A DNA stretch of 64,000 nucleotides from Bradyrhizobium sp. 200 (GTDB lineage Bacteria; Pseudomonadota; Alphaproteobacteria; Rhizobiales; Xanthobacteraceae). A model generated the notes under the pieces. The model saw only the letters and a list, made by a program, of their open reading frames with translations. It was not told the origin of the DNA and did no database searches. Where the stretch lies: contig NZ_CP064689.1 in the NCBI RefSeq assembly GCF_023100945.1, positions 7,236,001 through 7,300,000 on the forward strand, read 5' to 3'. Each line of letters starts with the position of its first letter. Within the stretch, counting starts at the first letter, position 1. Of this stretch, positions 8,201 through 17,869 are shown piece by piece. A program made the translations under genes and the position numbers.

Positions 8201-10753
8201 CCCGACATCGTGAAGATATTCGAGGCCTGTGAGAACTGCCCGCCCGTGCTGACCGAGCGTCAAGTAAAGATCGACCCGCAAACATGCGACCGTTGCTCGT
8301 TGGGGCGCGTTCAAGGCGCGCTTCGACAGTGCGGACAGGAGGCTCTCTGCAATCTCCAGCTGGCCTACCAAGAATTCGCATTCGGCCCTGCTTGTCTCCA
8401 GTGCGAACGCGAGTTCGTGGCGCCTTCGCCAAGAGTGCTCCGCGAGCAGCGCAGCACCGACGGTGAAATATGTGAGTGCCGAGGCGTAGGCCGCCGACGC
8501 CCTGGCCCGCTGCCCTGCGACCAAATTCAGCTCTGCGAGCTGCTCACGCTCCTGACCGGAGGCAATTAGCGCGACACCTCGATTGAGTTGACTGACGACG
8601 TCGAAGATAGCCTCTCCGCGTTTGTGCGCAGGGATGTGTGCGGCGAGCATCCGACCGATCCGCAGATGGGCAGGAGCGCGCGAGGATTCCGGCACCAGCA
8701 AGTAGGCCGCCTCTTGAACGCGATCGTGGAGGAAGCGGTAGGCTGTTCCGTGGCGCGCGATCATTTCCTGCCGGATCGCCGGCCACAGGGTCGCATGCAC
8801 CTGCTCCTGCGAAATTTCGAGCACGATCGCAAGCTCCGCCGTCCCGGCGATGTTGCCGAAAAAGGCCAGCTGCTGCAGCGCGTCCTGCGTTTCCTCGGGC
8901 AGGCGGATGAGCTTGCCGAGCATTAGATCCACGACGTTCTCGGTGTATGCTTTTGCGTGAATGCGATCGAGATCCCATCGCCAGCGCGCCGGCTCGTGAT
9001 CGAACGTCAACAGCTGCTCTTCGGCCAGTTCAGAAAGGAATTGAATGGCGAAGAACGGATTACCCATCGTCTTCTGATGCACCAACTTTGCAAGCGGGGC
9101 AGCGCGTTTTGGTCCGCAGCGAAGGGTATCCGCGACCAACTGCGCGACATCGTCTGCAGTGAGCGGCGAGAGCGTGATCTCCTCGAAATTTACGTCGGCT
9201 CTCCTGATGGAGTCGAGCTTGCGTTTGAGTGGATGGCCTGCATCAAGTTCGTTGCTGCGGTAAGCTCCAATGAGCAGCAGGTGCAGATCCGACTGGGTCA
9301 GGAGATCCTCGATCAAGTCGAGCGTTGCGGCATCATGCCACTGCAAATCGTCGAGGAAGAGCACCAATGGATGGGTTCGCCGGGCGAACACACCAATAAA
9401 GCGGCGAAGCACCAGCTGGAAACGGATTTGCGCTTGCCGGGCTGGAAGCTCAGCAACCGCGGGCTGCTCGCCAATGATCACGCTCAGATCGGGGATCAAT
9501 TCGACCATCAGTCGTCCATTCGCGCCGAGCGCCTCCCGGAGCGCTTGCCGCCAGATGGCGAGTTCGCCCTCACTTTTGCTGAGAAGAGGACGGACAAGAC
9601 TCTGAAACGTCTGCACTAGCGTCGCATAGGGAACGTCCCGCTTCAGTTGGTCGAATTTGCCTGACACCAACTGCCCGCGCGAGGGCACCAGTACTTTGTG
9701 TAGCTCCTGGACAAGCGAAGACTTACCGACACCGGAGTAACCGGCGACGAGCACCAACCTCGGCGCGCCGCTCCTCACCGCGCGATCGAAAGAGGCAAGC
9801 AAAGTCTCGATCTGAAGGGCTCTGCCATAGAGCTTCTCGGGGATGAGCAACCGATCAGGTGTGTCCTCTGTGCCGAGCTCAAACGGGTCGATGCGACCGT
9901 GGTTGGCCCATGCTGCGAGACAGTGTTGCAGATCGTGCTCAAGGCCAGCGGCAGTCTGGTAGCGTTCCTCGGCGGTTTTCGCGAGGAGTTTCATCACAAT
10001 CTGAGAGATTGGCTCCGGGAGTTTTTGCGATTTCTCGACGGGCGGTATTGCTTTTCTTGCAATATGACAATGAATCCACTCCAAGGGATCAGAGCCCGTG
10101 AACGGCAGCGCGCCGGTCAGCATCTGGTAGAATGTCACGCCAAGTGAATAGAGATCACTGCGACAATCGACCGAGCGATTCATTCGTCCGGTCTGTTCGG
10201 GCGCCATGTAGGGCAGCGAGCCGGCGATGAACTCGGCAGGCTCAGGCGGCACGCGCTCGCGGGAAAGACGGGAGGCCAGACCAAACCCAGTGAGTCGCAC
10301 CTGTTCGTCAGGACAATTGACCAGAATGTGAGCGGGTTTCAGGTCCTTGTGGACCAAGCCGTGCCGGTGAAGCTTGCCCACGGCCCTCGCGATACCAACA
10401 GCGAGGCGCAGGAAGCGCTTGGGCTCCATGCGGATCCCGAGTAAATTTAGCAGTGGCTCGCCGCATGGATCCTCCAGGACCAGCATAGTCCGACCAGCTT
10501 CCCGGACGAGTTCCAACGGCCGCACCGCCCATGCCTCGTCTAGCTCCTCCCTCAGCTCACACTCATGGGCGAGGCGGTCGAGCGTCGCTGGGTGTTCCGC
10601 GATGGGCCGCACGACAAGCACGACAGCCCTGCTGCCGTGGATTTGCCGGCGCCACGCACGGCAGAACGCGCGATCACCGTCCTCCCACAGGGGCTGGATG
10701 TCACTGTCGGCATTTGAGCCGAACAGAGTTCGGCTGAGGGGGTCCCGCGGCAT
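5204..10753 (-). CDS. giant hybrid Ser/Thr kinase - AAA ATPase - GAF - PAS - histidine kinase
   Basis: 1849 residues in one uninterrupted frame. Domains in order: a eukaryotic-like protein kinase at about 25-290 (HKDLKPAHIL catalytic loop, PYMAPEQTGRMN activation segment, SDLYSLGVTFYQMLTG); a P-loop ATPase at about 310-560 (Walker A GYSGVGKSS, Walker B-like LVLFLDDLQWHD); a long helical, TPR-like region; a GAF domain near 1290-1440; a PAS domain near 1450-1580; and a histidine kinase core with phosphoacceptor SIAHEVNQPIAA, N-box TNAIEAM, and G-boxes DTGPGL and GMGMGLAI. The kinase DFG position reads TGFG, so metal binding in that domain may be impaired. No transmembrane segment is evident, so the protein is probably cytosolic. 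Two response-regulator genes, 3 kb away on the other strand, are possible partners. The signal is unknown. Confidence 0.9.
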   Translation of the reverse strand: MPRDPLSRTLFGSNADSDIQPLWEDGDRAFCRAWRRQIHGSRAVVLVVRPIAEHPATLDRLAHECELREELDEAWAVRPLELVREAGRTMLVLEDPCGEPLLNLLGIRMEPKRFLRLAVGIARAVGKLHRHGLVHKDLKPAHILVNCPDEQVRLTGFGLASRLSRERVPPEPAEFIAGSLPYMAPEQTGRMNRSVDCRSDLYSLGVTFYQMLTGALPFTGSDPLEWIHCHIARKAIPPVEKSQKLPEPISQIVMKLLAKTAEERYQTAAGLEHDLQHCLAAWANHGRIDPFELGTEDTPDRLLIPEKLYGRALQIETLLASFDRAVRSGAPRLVLVAGYSGVGKSSLVQELHKVLVPSRGQLVSGKFDQLKRDVPYATLVQTFQSLVRPLLSKSEGELAIWRQALREALGANGRLMVELIPDLSVIIGEQPAVAELPARQAQIRFQLVLRRFIGVFARRTHPLVLFLDDLQWHDAATLDLIEDLLTQSDLHLLLIGAYRSNELDAGHPLKRKLDSIRRADVNFEEITLSPLTADDVAQLVADTLRCGPKRAAPLAKLVHQKTMGNPFFAIQFLSELAEEQLLTFDHEPARWRWDLDRIHAKAYTENVVDLMLGKLIRLPEETQDALQQLAFFGNIAGTAELAIVLEISQEQVHATLWPAIRQEMIARHGTAYRFLHDRVQEAAYLLVPESSRAPAHLRIGRMLAAHIPAHKRGEAIFDVVSQLNRGVALIASGQEREQLAELNLVAGQRARASAAYASALTYFTVGAALLAEHSWRRRHELAFALETSRAECEFLVGQLEIAESLLSALSKRALNAPQRATVACLRVDLYLTLGQHGRAVLTGLEYLHDVGIEWSQHPTDQETLAEYRRMWSQLPDAIEDLASLPGMTDQTSLATLAVLTRILPPAGFTDANLSALVICRAVIISLEYGNTDASCAHYAWLGRILAGRFGDYQAADKFGRLACDLVDRGEFSRFRAPVYLAFGCNVIPWTKPLRGGRVLIRRALAAAVSSGDVIYEAYSLLHLTSNMMMAGDPLKEVQNEIEKSLATIRNRKVQFAADAVAAQLAIIRSMRGLTRSFGCFDDQQFDELDVERSLARSPELSPSETVYWIRKLQARFLAGDYAAAVDARSKAVPKLWTMPTESLIAEFHFYGALSHSCYCDKPGESEQQQHRDIIDAHYRQLQIWATNCPENFENRVALVGAEIARREYRDADAMRLYEHSIQTAARNGFAHHEGIACELAARFYAARGFDRISRVYLQDARRGYLRWGADGKVRQLDELNPHLSREETTPAVNGMRIGAPVEHLDLATVTKVSQAISGEIVLQKLIDTLMRTAIEQAGAERGLLILLHGGEPRIEAEATTVADALLVKVNEQPVTPRALPESVLHFVLRVRENVILDDAAAEPSFAEDPYIRERKARSILCLPLITQGKLIGVLYLENNLAARIFSAARNSVLKMLASQAATALENSRLYSEVQQRESKIRRLLDANIIGIFIIREGGEIIEANQTFLTMVGYDREDLVAGRVNGLDLTPPEWRERTLDAGTEAKRTGAVQQFEKEYVRKDGSRVPVLIGLAVFDARDDQGVGFVLDLTERKRTEAEARESERRYRETLMGLAHANRLTTMGQLAASIAHEVNQPIAAISSNAGAGLNWLGAQPPNLEEVRQTFGLIIRDSMRAGNVIRRIRALMNKAPMQTELLAIDELIVEVLVLVRAELAKNDVWVQTRRPEALPLVWADRVQVRQVLLNLITNAIEAMSEINEGDRELLISARTDGSNNVLVTFRDTGPGLDPNSADRVFEAFYTTKSEGMGMGLAICHSIIEAHGGRMWAGANDPRGAVFQFSMPAAHTQCSRE

Positions 10754-12785
10754 TTGCCCGCCCGGTCAATAAGGACTGAGCCAACCCTGACACATATGGG
10801 GCGAGCTTGTGAAGGGACCTCGCAAAACGGCGCGAGTACCGATTAAGGCCGCCAAAGAGTGGACCGCGGCACGCCGAGATGCGACTTACACGCCCAATAC
10901 GTGGCCCGATCGCGTCGATCCAGCCCAATCCTGCGCGCCGGCCGGGCCTGCACAGCATCGGCGGCGGGCGCTGCCGGCTAGCGCAGTATGTGGGCGAAGG
11001 AATTGTATTTGATAGAGCGGCTCGTGGCCCGTTACCCGACCACCAGCGGCCCACTGCCCGACGTGCAGCAGGGCCCAGATTGCTGCTACCGCTCAAGCAG
11101 ACAATGACATGTGAAAGCTGATCGGTTTGCCCACGATCGGCACAACGCGCGAGGCCATTGGACGCCGGCTTCTGACGACTGCATCGGCCTGAGCGTCCGG
11201 GGCGCAATGCGCAATGCCATCCCATGAGCCAATTGCGAGATCTCCTGGCGCGAACTGAAGCCCCGAGGGCCACAACTTGCTTCGCACAACGTCGTCCGAG
11301 TATGTCTTTCGAGCAAGCGACCATACCATCGACGCGCTCAGTCTTCAGCACCAAACTAACATGGCATGTTGGGCCGAGAAAAGTGTCTAGTTTCGAAGCC
11401 GTCCCGGCGCGCACTGTCAGGGCCTTAGCGTGCGCCCGGTCCGTCCCGGCGTTATCTGTGAAATGTTGATCATGCTGTCCCCGTGAAGCAAGCAGCGCGG
11501 CGACACTGATGTCGCCGTACCGAGCTAAGGAAGCACAGAGCCTGTGTATCCGACACGATATTGAAGGAGCTCGCCCTACACAATTTTGCACTTGAGGAAG
11601 GCCGTCCCTTCGACAACGCCTCTCAGACGCTAGTCACCAGCCTGATTCACGATCGCAGCAGAGACTTAGCTCGAACGACCGAATCCAATGATGCGGGGGC
11701 GCGTTTGCACATTGAGTCACCAATAAACCACAACGCGTGATCGAGCGACTTGAGCCAAAGAACTGAAGCAGCTTCTTGGTTAGCATGAGCTCCTCGAAAT
11801 CGGATGTACTAAGGCTCGGAGCGAGCGGTCCATTGCAGCAAATCGAACAGCTGGACCTTTCCGCCGCTTCGATGGCTACCCCCGCGGACATAAGCCCGGC
11901 CAATATTGCTTTTTCGAGCTGAAACCGCACTGGCGCAGTATTAGCTCAGCCTGTTCCCTTTGAGGCCTGCACCAAGCTGTCGATCTCCGGGCAGGCCCTA
12001 CATCTGAGGTCGATGCCGGCCGAGGAATACCGAACGGCGGGGCACGATGCCTCTTCACGCTGACCGGCGGAAATGTCGCTTCCCTGGTTGACTATGGTGC
12101 GAACCGCTCTGAATGCGATCAGACGATCAGTGAGCTCGGCGATCGCCTTGCTGATATCTGGCATGTCGAACGACCCTTTCTCACAGAAGCCGGTCCCGAG
12201 AATTCGCCCACCGTTAACAGCACGGCCGCCAAAGAAGCTTGCTCCACAATCAGCCATGAAGGCGTGCTTCTAAGGCCCGAGGAGAAGCAAGATGCTCGGT
12301 CGAGTCGCTGAACATAAACGCCGCAAGGGCGCTCAGGCTAGAAATCCCGCTGACACGCGCGGTGCTGTTTTCGAGATCGACGTTCACTCCTGGCTCCATT
12401 GTTGGAAGGCGCCATGCAGTCATCGACTCTGAACCACAGCATCAAGGACAGATCTGCGAGCCACTGTGAGCGAAACCGCGCCTAGAACTATTCTCTTCAT
12501 TCCTGCTCCCATTGATGGAGCAACTGACCCGCGACAAAGGCACCCCTGATGCTCACCGAGCGCCCGTACAGGCCCTCGCTGATCGGAATGCCGCTCGCTG
12601 CGGTTCGCAGGAGAGCCATTGCCGGCCATGCGAAGCCGATAGATCCGAGAGAGTTCTCGCTGCTTGAACCGCTGTTCAAGCAAGGCGTAAGCTACCCCAA
12701 ACTGGTGAAGAGAATTGCAATTAAAATGAAGAACAGCGGAACGCCTTCTTTGCCAATTTTGCCAATTCGATAGATCTACACCGGC

Positions 12786-12816
12786 ATCGTACAACCTGAC
12801 GCTACGAACGATTCAA
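12786..12816 (-). repeat. 31-bp MerR-promoter-like repeat, copy 1
   Basis: Read on the minus strand: TTGAAT, exactly 19 bases containing CGTAGCGTCAGGTTG, then TACGAT. It shares at least 26 of 31 positions with the copies at 26431 and 28190. Nineteen-base spacing between -35 and -10 is the signature of promoters activated by MerR-family regulators. No convincing gene follows it. Confidence 0.6.
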
Positions 12817-13401
12817 GCCCTTCCTGGCCGGTGCGAAGTAGCAGGGAGTCACTACCTACTCTGCCTTGCTGAGCGAGCCTCAGTTTTGCCGCGCTGGTTG
12901 TTCATTGGAGGCAGCGTCACCACGGATGTACTAGCGATGTGGGGCGAACCCGACGCACTTTCTGCTCAACGGAGGGCGTCGGGCCGTCTGTAACGACCCC
13001 ACCTGGACCGTAGGCCCTTAGCGGATCGATGAGCTATTGGCAGGTCTGACAACAGCTTCAGGTTGACCGCTCGGGGCGCGTTTGTCGTTCCTATGTAGGT
13101 CAAAGAGCGAACCTTCAAGGTGCCGGCACGGACCTATGATGTCCGCCAATTCTGGTAGGAGAATGATTCTTTCGCTGGATCAGCGGTTGTTTGGCTGATG
13201 CAGGAGAGCAAATGCAACTGCCTTTTGGCGAACTGGTCCGCACCTGGACACCGAATGGAGTGTGTCCTGCCTCTCCATTCAGATTACGCCGCCTCATTTG
13301 GGGTGCGAGCCTCGTGAAGGAAGCAACGACACGAACGCACGTGAGCGCCCCTGCAGCAGCTCGAGTTCGAGCATCTTTCCTACAAACTTGACGGAAAGGA
13401 C

Positions 13402-13432
13402 TTGAATCGCACCTTGCGTCAGGTTGTACGAA
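13402..13432 (+). repeat. 31-bp MerR-promoter-like repeat, copy 2
   Basis: TTGAAT, a 19-base spacer ending TTGCGTCAGGTTG, then TACGAA. Conserved with the other copies mainly at the -35, the CGTCAG core and the GGTTGTA block. It lies 83 bases upstream of a short possible membrane-protein frame at 13515. Confidence 0.6.
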
Positions 13433-13514
13433 GTCGGTGCAAGGTGCTTTCCCCACCCTCGCAAAGAGCAACTCAAAGGCGCTCTGAGGACGGAAAAGAA
13501 GAGTTCATGTGCTG

Positions 13515-13682
13515 ATGCCGCTGCTACTCGTTCTGATATCTATTTTCCTTAGTACGGGTGCGATAGTCTACGCCGCTTGCCGATCTCAACGCCGGCGGGA
13601 TCGGCGCATGCACAGGCACAATCGCGCCAATTCGCTCAGCTCGCGGCCCCGCGTTCAACTACCAAGGCGACGGGCATTCTGA
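13515..13682 (+). CDS. possible small membrane protein
   Basis: A 55-codon frame beginning MPLLLVLISIFLSTGAIVYA, a credible N-terminal membrane helix, followed by a strongly basic tail (RSQRRRDRRMHRH). An A/G-rich stretch (GGAAAAGAAGAG) lies upstream at a longish distance. It is the first frame downstream of the promoter-like repeat at 13402. No family is recognised, and a chance frame is a real possibility. Confidence 0.3.
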   Translation: MPLLLVLISIFLSTGAIVYAACRSQRRRDRRMHRHNRANSLSSRPRVQLPRRRAF

Positions 13683-14056
13683 TCCTTCAGCCGCATAATG
13701 GGTCGTCCGCTGCAGCCTCACTCGCGAAGGCCGGGCGACACGCGACGCCATGCTAAAGCGAGCGCCTCAAGTTCTGGATTCGGTGCTTCTCGATCGGCTG
13801 CTGATCGATTTGATCGATGCCGCGGGGCCGATCCAACGCGACGGCGGACAGACGCGAAAGGCAGTTCTCGACCAGTCGGACGGTTTTTGCTAGACTTTCC
13901 AGTAATGCGTCACGCTGGCGCGAATGGCTGACCCGTCACATACCTGGAAAATCTCAAACTTGGCACTGCGCAAAGTACTCGAAAGGCTACGCGGTCAATC
14001 AAAGGTCGTAGTGAGGCGATGATTCTACTGTAAATCGTACAAGTGAGGCTCTTATC

Positions 14057-14740
14057 GTGACCAAGCGCTCTGAACCGCGGAAGGAAGCCGCAAATGTCGT
14101 AGGGCCGGAGGTGAGGCCGAGCGTCTTCCTCGTGGACGATGACCTCTCAATGCGCGAATCGCTGGTCAACCTATTTCGTTCGATCGGTCTAGATGTCGTT
14201 GCTTACGGATCGGCCCGGGAAATGCTCCAGAGCGAGCTCCCTGATGTTCCTAGCTGCCTTGTGCTTGACATCAGGCTGCCGGGATTGAGCGGCCTTGAGC
14301 TCCAGAGTGAGTTAGCCAAACTGAAGATTCACATTCCTGTTATTTTCATCACCGCTCATGGCGATATTCCGATGACCGTCAAAGCCATGAAGAGTGGAGC
14401 AATCGATTTTCTCAGCAAGCCGTTTCGCGATCAGGAACTACTCGATGGCGTAGTGGCAGCTATCGAACAGGATCGGAAGAGACGAGGTGTAGATAAGGTG
14501 GTCGGGAGGCTGCAGTCCTTGTTTGAGGCCCTAAGTCCACGAGAGCAGGATGTATTGAAACTGGTCGCCGCCGGCCTATTGAACAAACAGGTAGCCGCGG
14601 AACTCGGGCTCGCCGAGATTACAGTCAAAATCTATCGCGGTCACGTGATGAAGAAGATGGGAGCTCGATCGCTAGCCGATTTGATCAGGATGACTGAGAG
14701 GCTGGGAATTGGGACCGGCCGTTTCAGGGTACAAACCTAG
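14057..14740 (+). CDS. FixJ/NodW-type response regulator (receiver + LuxR HTH)
   Basis: 227 residues from a GTG start with GAGG upstream. The receiver domain (about 20-135) has the acidic pair in FLVDDDLSMRE, phosphoacceptor D in CLVLDIRLPGLSGLEL, T in FITAHGD and K in FLSKPF. The C-terminal LuxR-type helix-turn-helix (about 158-220) contains LSPREQDVLKLVAAGLLNKQVAAELGLAEITVKIYRGHVMKKMGA split over its helices. The subfamily is that of FixJ, NodW and NwsB, and the length matches NodW of B. japonicum, which activates nod genes in parallel with NodD. Identity with NodW itself is not established. The large hybrid kinase nearby may be its cognate sensor. Followed 91 bases later by a receiver-only gene. 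Confidence 0.85.
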   Translation: MTKRSEPRKEAANVVGPEVRPSVFLVDDDLSMRESLVNLFRSIGLDVVAYGSAREMLQSELPDVPSCLVLDIRLPGLSGLELQSELAKLKIHIPVIFITAHGDIPMTVKAMKSGAIDFLSKPFRDQELLDGVVAAIEQDRKRRGVDKVVGRLQSLFEALSPREQDVLKLVAAGLLNKQVAAELGLAEITVKIYRGHVMKKMGARSLADLIRMTERLGIGTGRFRVQT

Positions 14741-14831
14741 GTATGATTTTACAATTTCGTCGTACACGCGCATCCTTCTGCTGGCCGTCATGCTTCGGCC
14801 AGCGCCTTCGCCCGACTAAGAACGGGTCGTC

Positions 14832-15221
14832 TTGTCTAGATATTCAACTGTTTGCGTTGTCGACGACGATCCTTCGATTCGTGCCGCACTGAACAACCTT
14901 TTGAAATCGCAGGGCCACATCGTTCGTACGTTTGCATCGGCTAAGGAATTCTTGCGGTCGTCTCAATTGAAGGATACGTCCTGTGTCATTGCAGACGTGC
15001 AGATGCCCATGATGAGCGGCTTTGAACTTTTGCAACAGATGCGGGCCCAGCGCCACGCTGCGCCATTCATCCTGATGACTGCCTTCGCAGATGACCGCAC
15101 GCGAGCCCGCGCGTTGAGCGCCGGCGTAACCGGCTTTTTTGCCAAACCCTTTGCCGGTCTGGAGTTGATCGCCTGCGTCGATGAAGCGCTTCGCGAGCAT
15201 CGTGGTGGAACGAACGCGTGA
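14832..15221 (+). CDS. single-domain response regulator (receiver only)
   Basis: 129 residues from a TTG start. A complete receiver: acidic residues in CVVDDDPSIRAAL, phosphoacceptor D in CVIADVQMPMMSGFEL, T in LMTAFAD and K in FFAKPF. No output domain follows. It may act as a phosphate shuttle or sink in a relay with the hybrid kinase and the NodW-like regulator. Its sequence is closely similar to the degenerate receiver protein encoded at the head of the nod operon at 52591-53007, sharing the EFL.S, SC.IAD.Q, MSGFEL, KPF and EL.ACV blocks. Confidence 0.85.
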   Translation: MSRYSTVCVVDDDPSIRAALNNLLKSQGHIVRTFASAKEFLRSSQLKDTSCVIADVQMPMMSGFELLQQMRAQRHAAPFILMTAFADDRTRARALSAGVTGFFAKPFAGLELIACVDEALREHRGGTNA

Positions 15222-16686
15222 AAGATGGGGAAGCAGTCTGGACCAAGCCGCACCCGCGCGGCGCTTACGATGTCAATCAATGCGCGATTGCTCGTGCTTA
15301 CCGCGTGCCAGTGGCGATCCTCGCCTTTGGATCTTGCCGCATTCCTGTCGTTGTTGTTGCACTTTCGGCATCTGATTGAAGCACTTGCAACGTCGCGCTC
15401 CTGACAAGGCGCCCCTGGTATGATCGCGCAATCAGACGAGGCGAGGCCCTCCTCGCTTTAACGAAGGAGCGCCCTACCTTCAGTGCCACGATCCTTGCTG
15501 AGCTTAGCGCGAAAGTGCCACGGCAGCGGCTTGCCGGCAGGACCTCGTTAGGACAAAGAATTCACCTGAAACTTGTGCGACCGCTCCAGATAGGTCGGGC
15601 ACCGAAGTTTGTGGGAGGAAAGACGCGGCGATCGCGGCCAAAATCACGCAGTCGGTCGAGACGATCGCTGCGGAATTCACAAAAGCCACAAAGACCGCAT
15701 TATGGCGATGTTGGGCTTTCGAAGGATCGAGTGGTGTACGCCAAACTCGCCAACTTGCGTTCGCTCCCAGCAACCCTTCGGCGGGCCGAAGCGCCCGAAA
15801 CCTACGCATCCGTTGCAGGGCAACACAAATGCCACTGGTCGAAGCGATCTCAAGCCACGCCTTTGCTGCCGAACGCATCCACGCCGACCACTCTCCCGCG
15901 CCGGTCCCGGCCAAACGCAAGGCCCAAAGCGGTGGCTCTGGACGCGCGATAAGCCCGCGCGCCGGGCCAGATCCGCGGCGGCCGTGTCCCTTCTACTCGC
16001 CGTGAGCGTGAGCATCCAAGTCCGGCTGGCGGGCTCCGCCGTCGCCGGGAGCGCATCGGCCCCTCTGGTCGCGATGAACTTTCGGCCCACATACTTCCCC
16101 GTTTCCAAGCTAACCGCGCAGTATGCGCAAATTCTTCGATCGCGCGCGGCTAAGCAAACCTGCCCGCGAAAGACGACTTGGCCGGGGGCCGTCGCTGGAT
16201 GGGGACGAAACTACTAGACATAGTCGCTTTGTTCCGCCTGGTTCTCAGGTAAGCCGTTGGAGCTGATTTTCAGACGCGCTACGCATAGCCCAAAGGACGC
16301 CGAGAGGCGCCGGAACCGCGCGCTCATGGTCTGCCAATCCTGTACGATGTTGGCCGCGCGCTTGTTCGTCGGGCAGATTTTCTTGTCGAGGAGACGAGAT
16401 GCGTCGGGCTGAGTGGGAGACTGAGCGCGACAGTCTTCCTCCCAGAACCGCGTCTGCAAGTAGTATGCCGTGCCCGTACTGCTACATAATATCTCAAATT
16501 AGATATCTGCTCTGCCACAAAGTTCCGCGAGGCATTCAGAGACGCTCGGCCAGCTCCATCTTCAAGGCCTAACAAGCTGAGCTTATTCCCGTTCCAAAAA
16601 CTGCCGCCATCACCTTTCGTTTGGATCAAAAATGAGGCAGAAGAAGCGGACAACGGGCCGCCGGCTCATCAACAACAGATATCTAG
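15222..16686. other. intergenic, decayed
   Basis: About 1.46 kb before nolL. Frames at 15504-15920 (minus) and 15609-16217 (plus) are open, but neither gives a convincing product. A plus-strand segment near 15630-15720 reads AAIAAKITQSVETIAAEFTK, reminiscent of an amphipathic helix of a real former gene, before being interrupted. No nod box is recognisable upstream of nolL. Confidence 0.35.
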
Positions 16687-17808
16687 ATGTTTGATACATT
16701 GCTACGCGTGACTGGAACGATCGCCCCGAGCTCGCGCACGACAGAGGCAAACGATCGAGATCTAAGCTTAGATTTCGCGAAAGGTGCGCTCATTGTTTTG
16801 GTGATCGTTGGGCACCTGATTCAGTATGTCATCTACCGAGACGACGGGTTTTGGTATTCGCCGTACTACAAATCGATCTATATGTTTCACATGCCACTCT
16901 TTATGGCGATAAGCGGATATCTTTCTTCTCGATCGCTGCTGCAAAAGTCGTTCACTCGAGCCGCCAGCGACCGTGCGAAGCAGCTCTTGCTGCCGATGCT
17001 GTTTTGGTGGACGTTCATGGAGACAGCTAAGCTGGCGGCATTGTGGCGCGCGACCAGCCTAACGAGCGGACTTTTGGAATTTGTAGACGATTTCGCTGGC
17101 ACATACTGGTTCATCTGGGCGACGTTTGTTTCCTATCTTCTCATCAAGATTTCTACCAAGCTCAACCACCAATCGTGGGTCATATCTGGCTTAGCCATAC
17201 TGGTCGCACTCGCGCCTCTGACATTGTCCATATCACCCCTGATCAGATTCACTTACCCGTTCTTCTGCTTCGGCTTCTTGCTTGCTCAATCGAGAGAACG
17301 ATGGACGAGTACATCGCGACATCACAAGCCGCTCCTGATTTTATTTCTCTCGATAGTGACTTGCGTATGCTTTCTAGCTTGGGGCAAGGACACCTATGTC
17401 TACAATAATCTTGGGGTAATTCACGATTTTCGGTCGGCTAAAAACGTGCTTCTGATGTTTGTTGGCTCTGCAGCTGCCTCAGCAATCGCTATCGAACTCC
17501 TGCTGCAATGCTGGAGCGTTGGCCGTTCAAATCGAATGGCCCGCTTTATCGCTGTGGAGTTGGGCCAGACCACGCTGCTGCTCTACCTGGTCCAGGGTAC
17601 CGTGTTCCGTCTCATGGATTTCGTACAGTTCGGAGAACTTTGGGATCTCACGACCCGGTTGATCATCGCGGGAATGCTCGGGGCCGCGATTATTGCGATC
17701 GCGCTAACGGTGCGCTCGATTGTTCGCGGCGTTCCATATCTGTCGCAGCTCGTCCTTGGAATGCCGCCACGCTCAGGTCTTCCGCAAGCCAAACCTGCAA
17801 TGAACTAG
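16687..17808 (+). CDS. nolL: NolL-like O-acetyltransferase for Nod-factor fucose
   Basis: 373 residues with about ten hydrophobic segments; an integral membrane acyltransferase of the acyltransferase-3 / NodX-NolL group. The family N-terminal motif is clear: LDFAKGALIVLVIVGHL carries the conserved histidine, followed by YSPYYKSIYMFHMPLFMAISGYL and the FWWTF and YWFIWATF segments. NolL of R. etli and Mesorhizobium/NGR234 acetylates the fucose linked to the reducing end of the Nod factor. The nodZ, noeL and nolK genes for that fucose are also in this window, which supports the assignment. No nod box is evident in the 200 bases upstream. Convergent with a decayed methyltransferase gene. Confidence 0.8.
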   Translation: MFDTLLRVTGTIAPSSRTTEANDRDLSLDFAKGALIVLVIVGHLIQYVIYRDDGFWYSPYYKSIYMFHMPLFMAISGYLSSRSLLQKSFTRAASDRAKQLLLPMLFWWTFMETAKLAALWRATSLTSGLLEFVDDFAGTYWFIWATFVSYLLIKISTKLNHQSWVISGLAILVALAPLTLSISPLIRFTYPFFCFGFLLAQSRERWTSTSRHHKPLLILFLSIVTCVCFLAWGKDTYVYNNLGVIHDFRSAKNVLLMFVGSAAASAIAIELLLQCWSVGRSNRMARFIAVELGQTTLLLYLVQGTVFRLMDFVQFGELWDLTTRLIIAGMLGAAIIAIALTVRSIVRGVPYLSQLVLGMPPRSGLPQAKPAMN

Positions 17809-17869
17809 CTGTATGCATTTGATTGTTTGAGTATGGCAGGGTATTGCGATAGCATCGACTTGTGACGCC

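Larger units (their letters stand above)
10754..14056. other. 3.3-kb gene-poor stretch with two MerR-like elements
   Basis: Between the kinase gene and the response regulators. Open frames such as 10701-11591 and 11946-12257 (minus) are not recognisable and lack ribosome binding sites, so I do not call them. The only structured items are two copies of a 31-bp promoter-like repeat and one possible small membrane protein gene, listed separately. The remainder is consistent with strongly decayed former genes. Confidence 0.4.

Noticed and set aside
10701..11591. 296-codon minus-strand frame upstream of the kinase gene
   Set aside because: No recognisable motif, no ribosome binding site, composition of non-coding DNA, and it overlaps the kinase start.
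16480..16686. nod box before nolL
   Set aside because: ATCTCAAATTAGAT gives only one half-site with eight instead of nine bases between ATC and GAT; the second half is absent.
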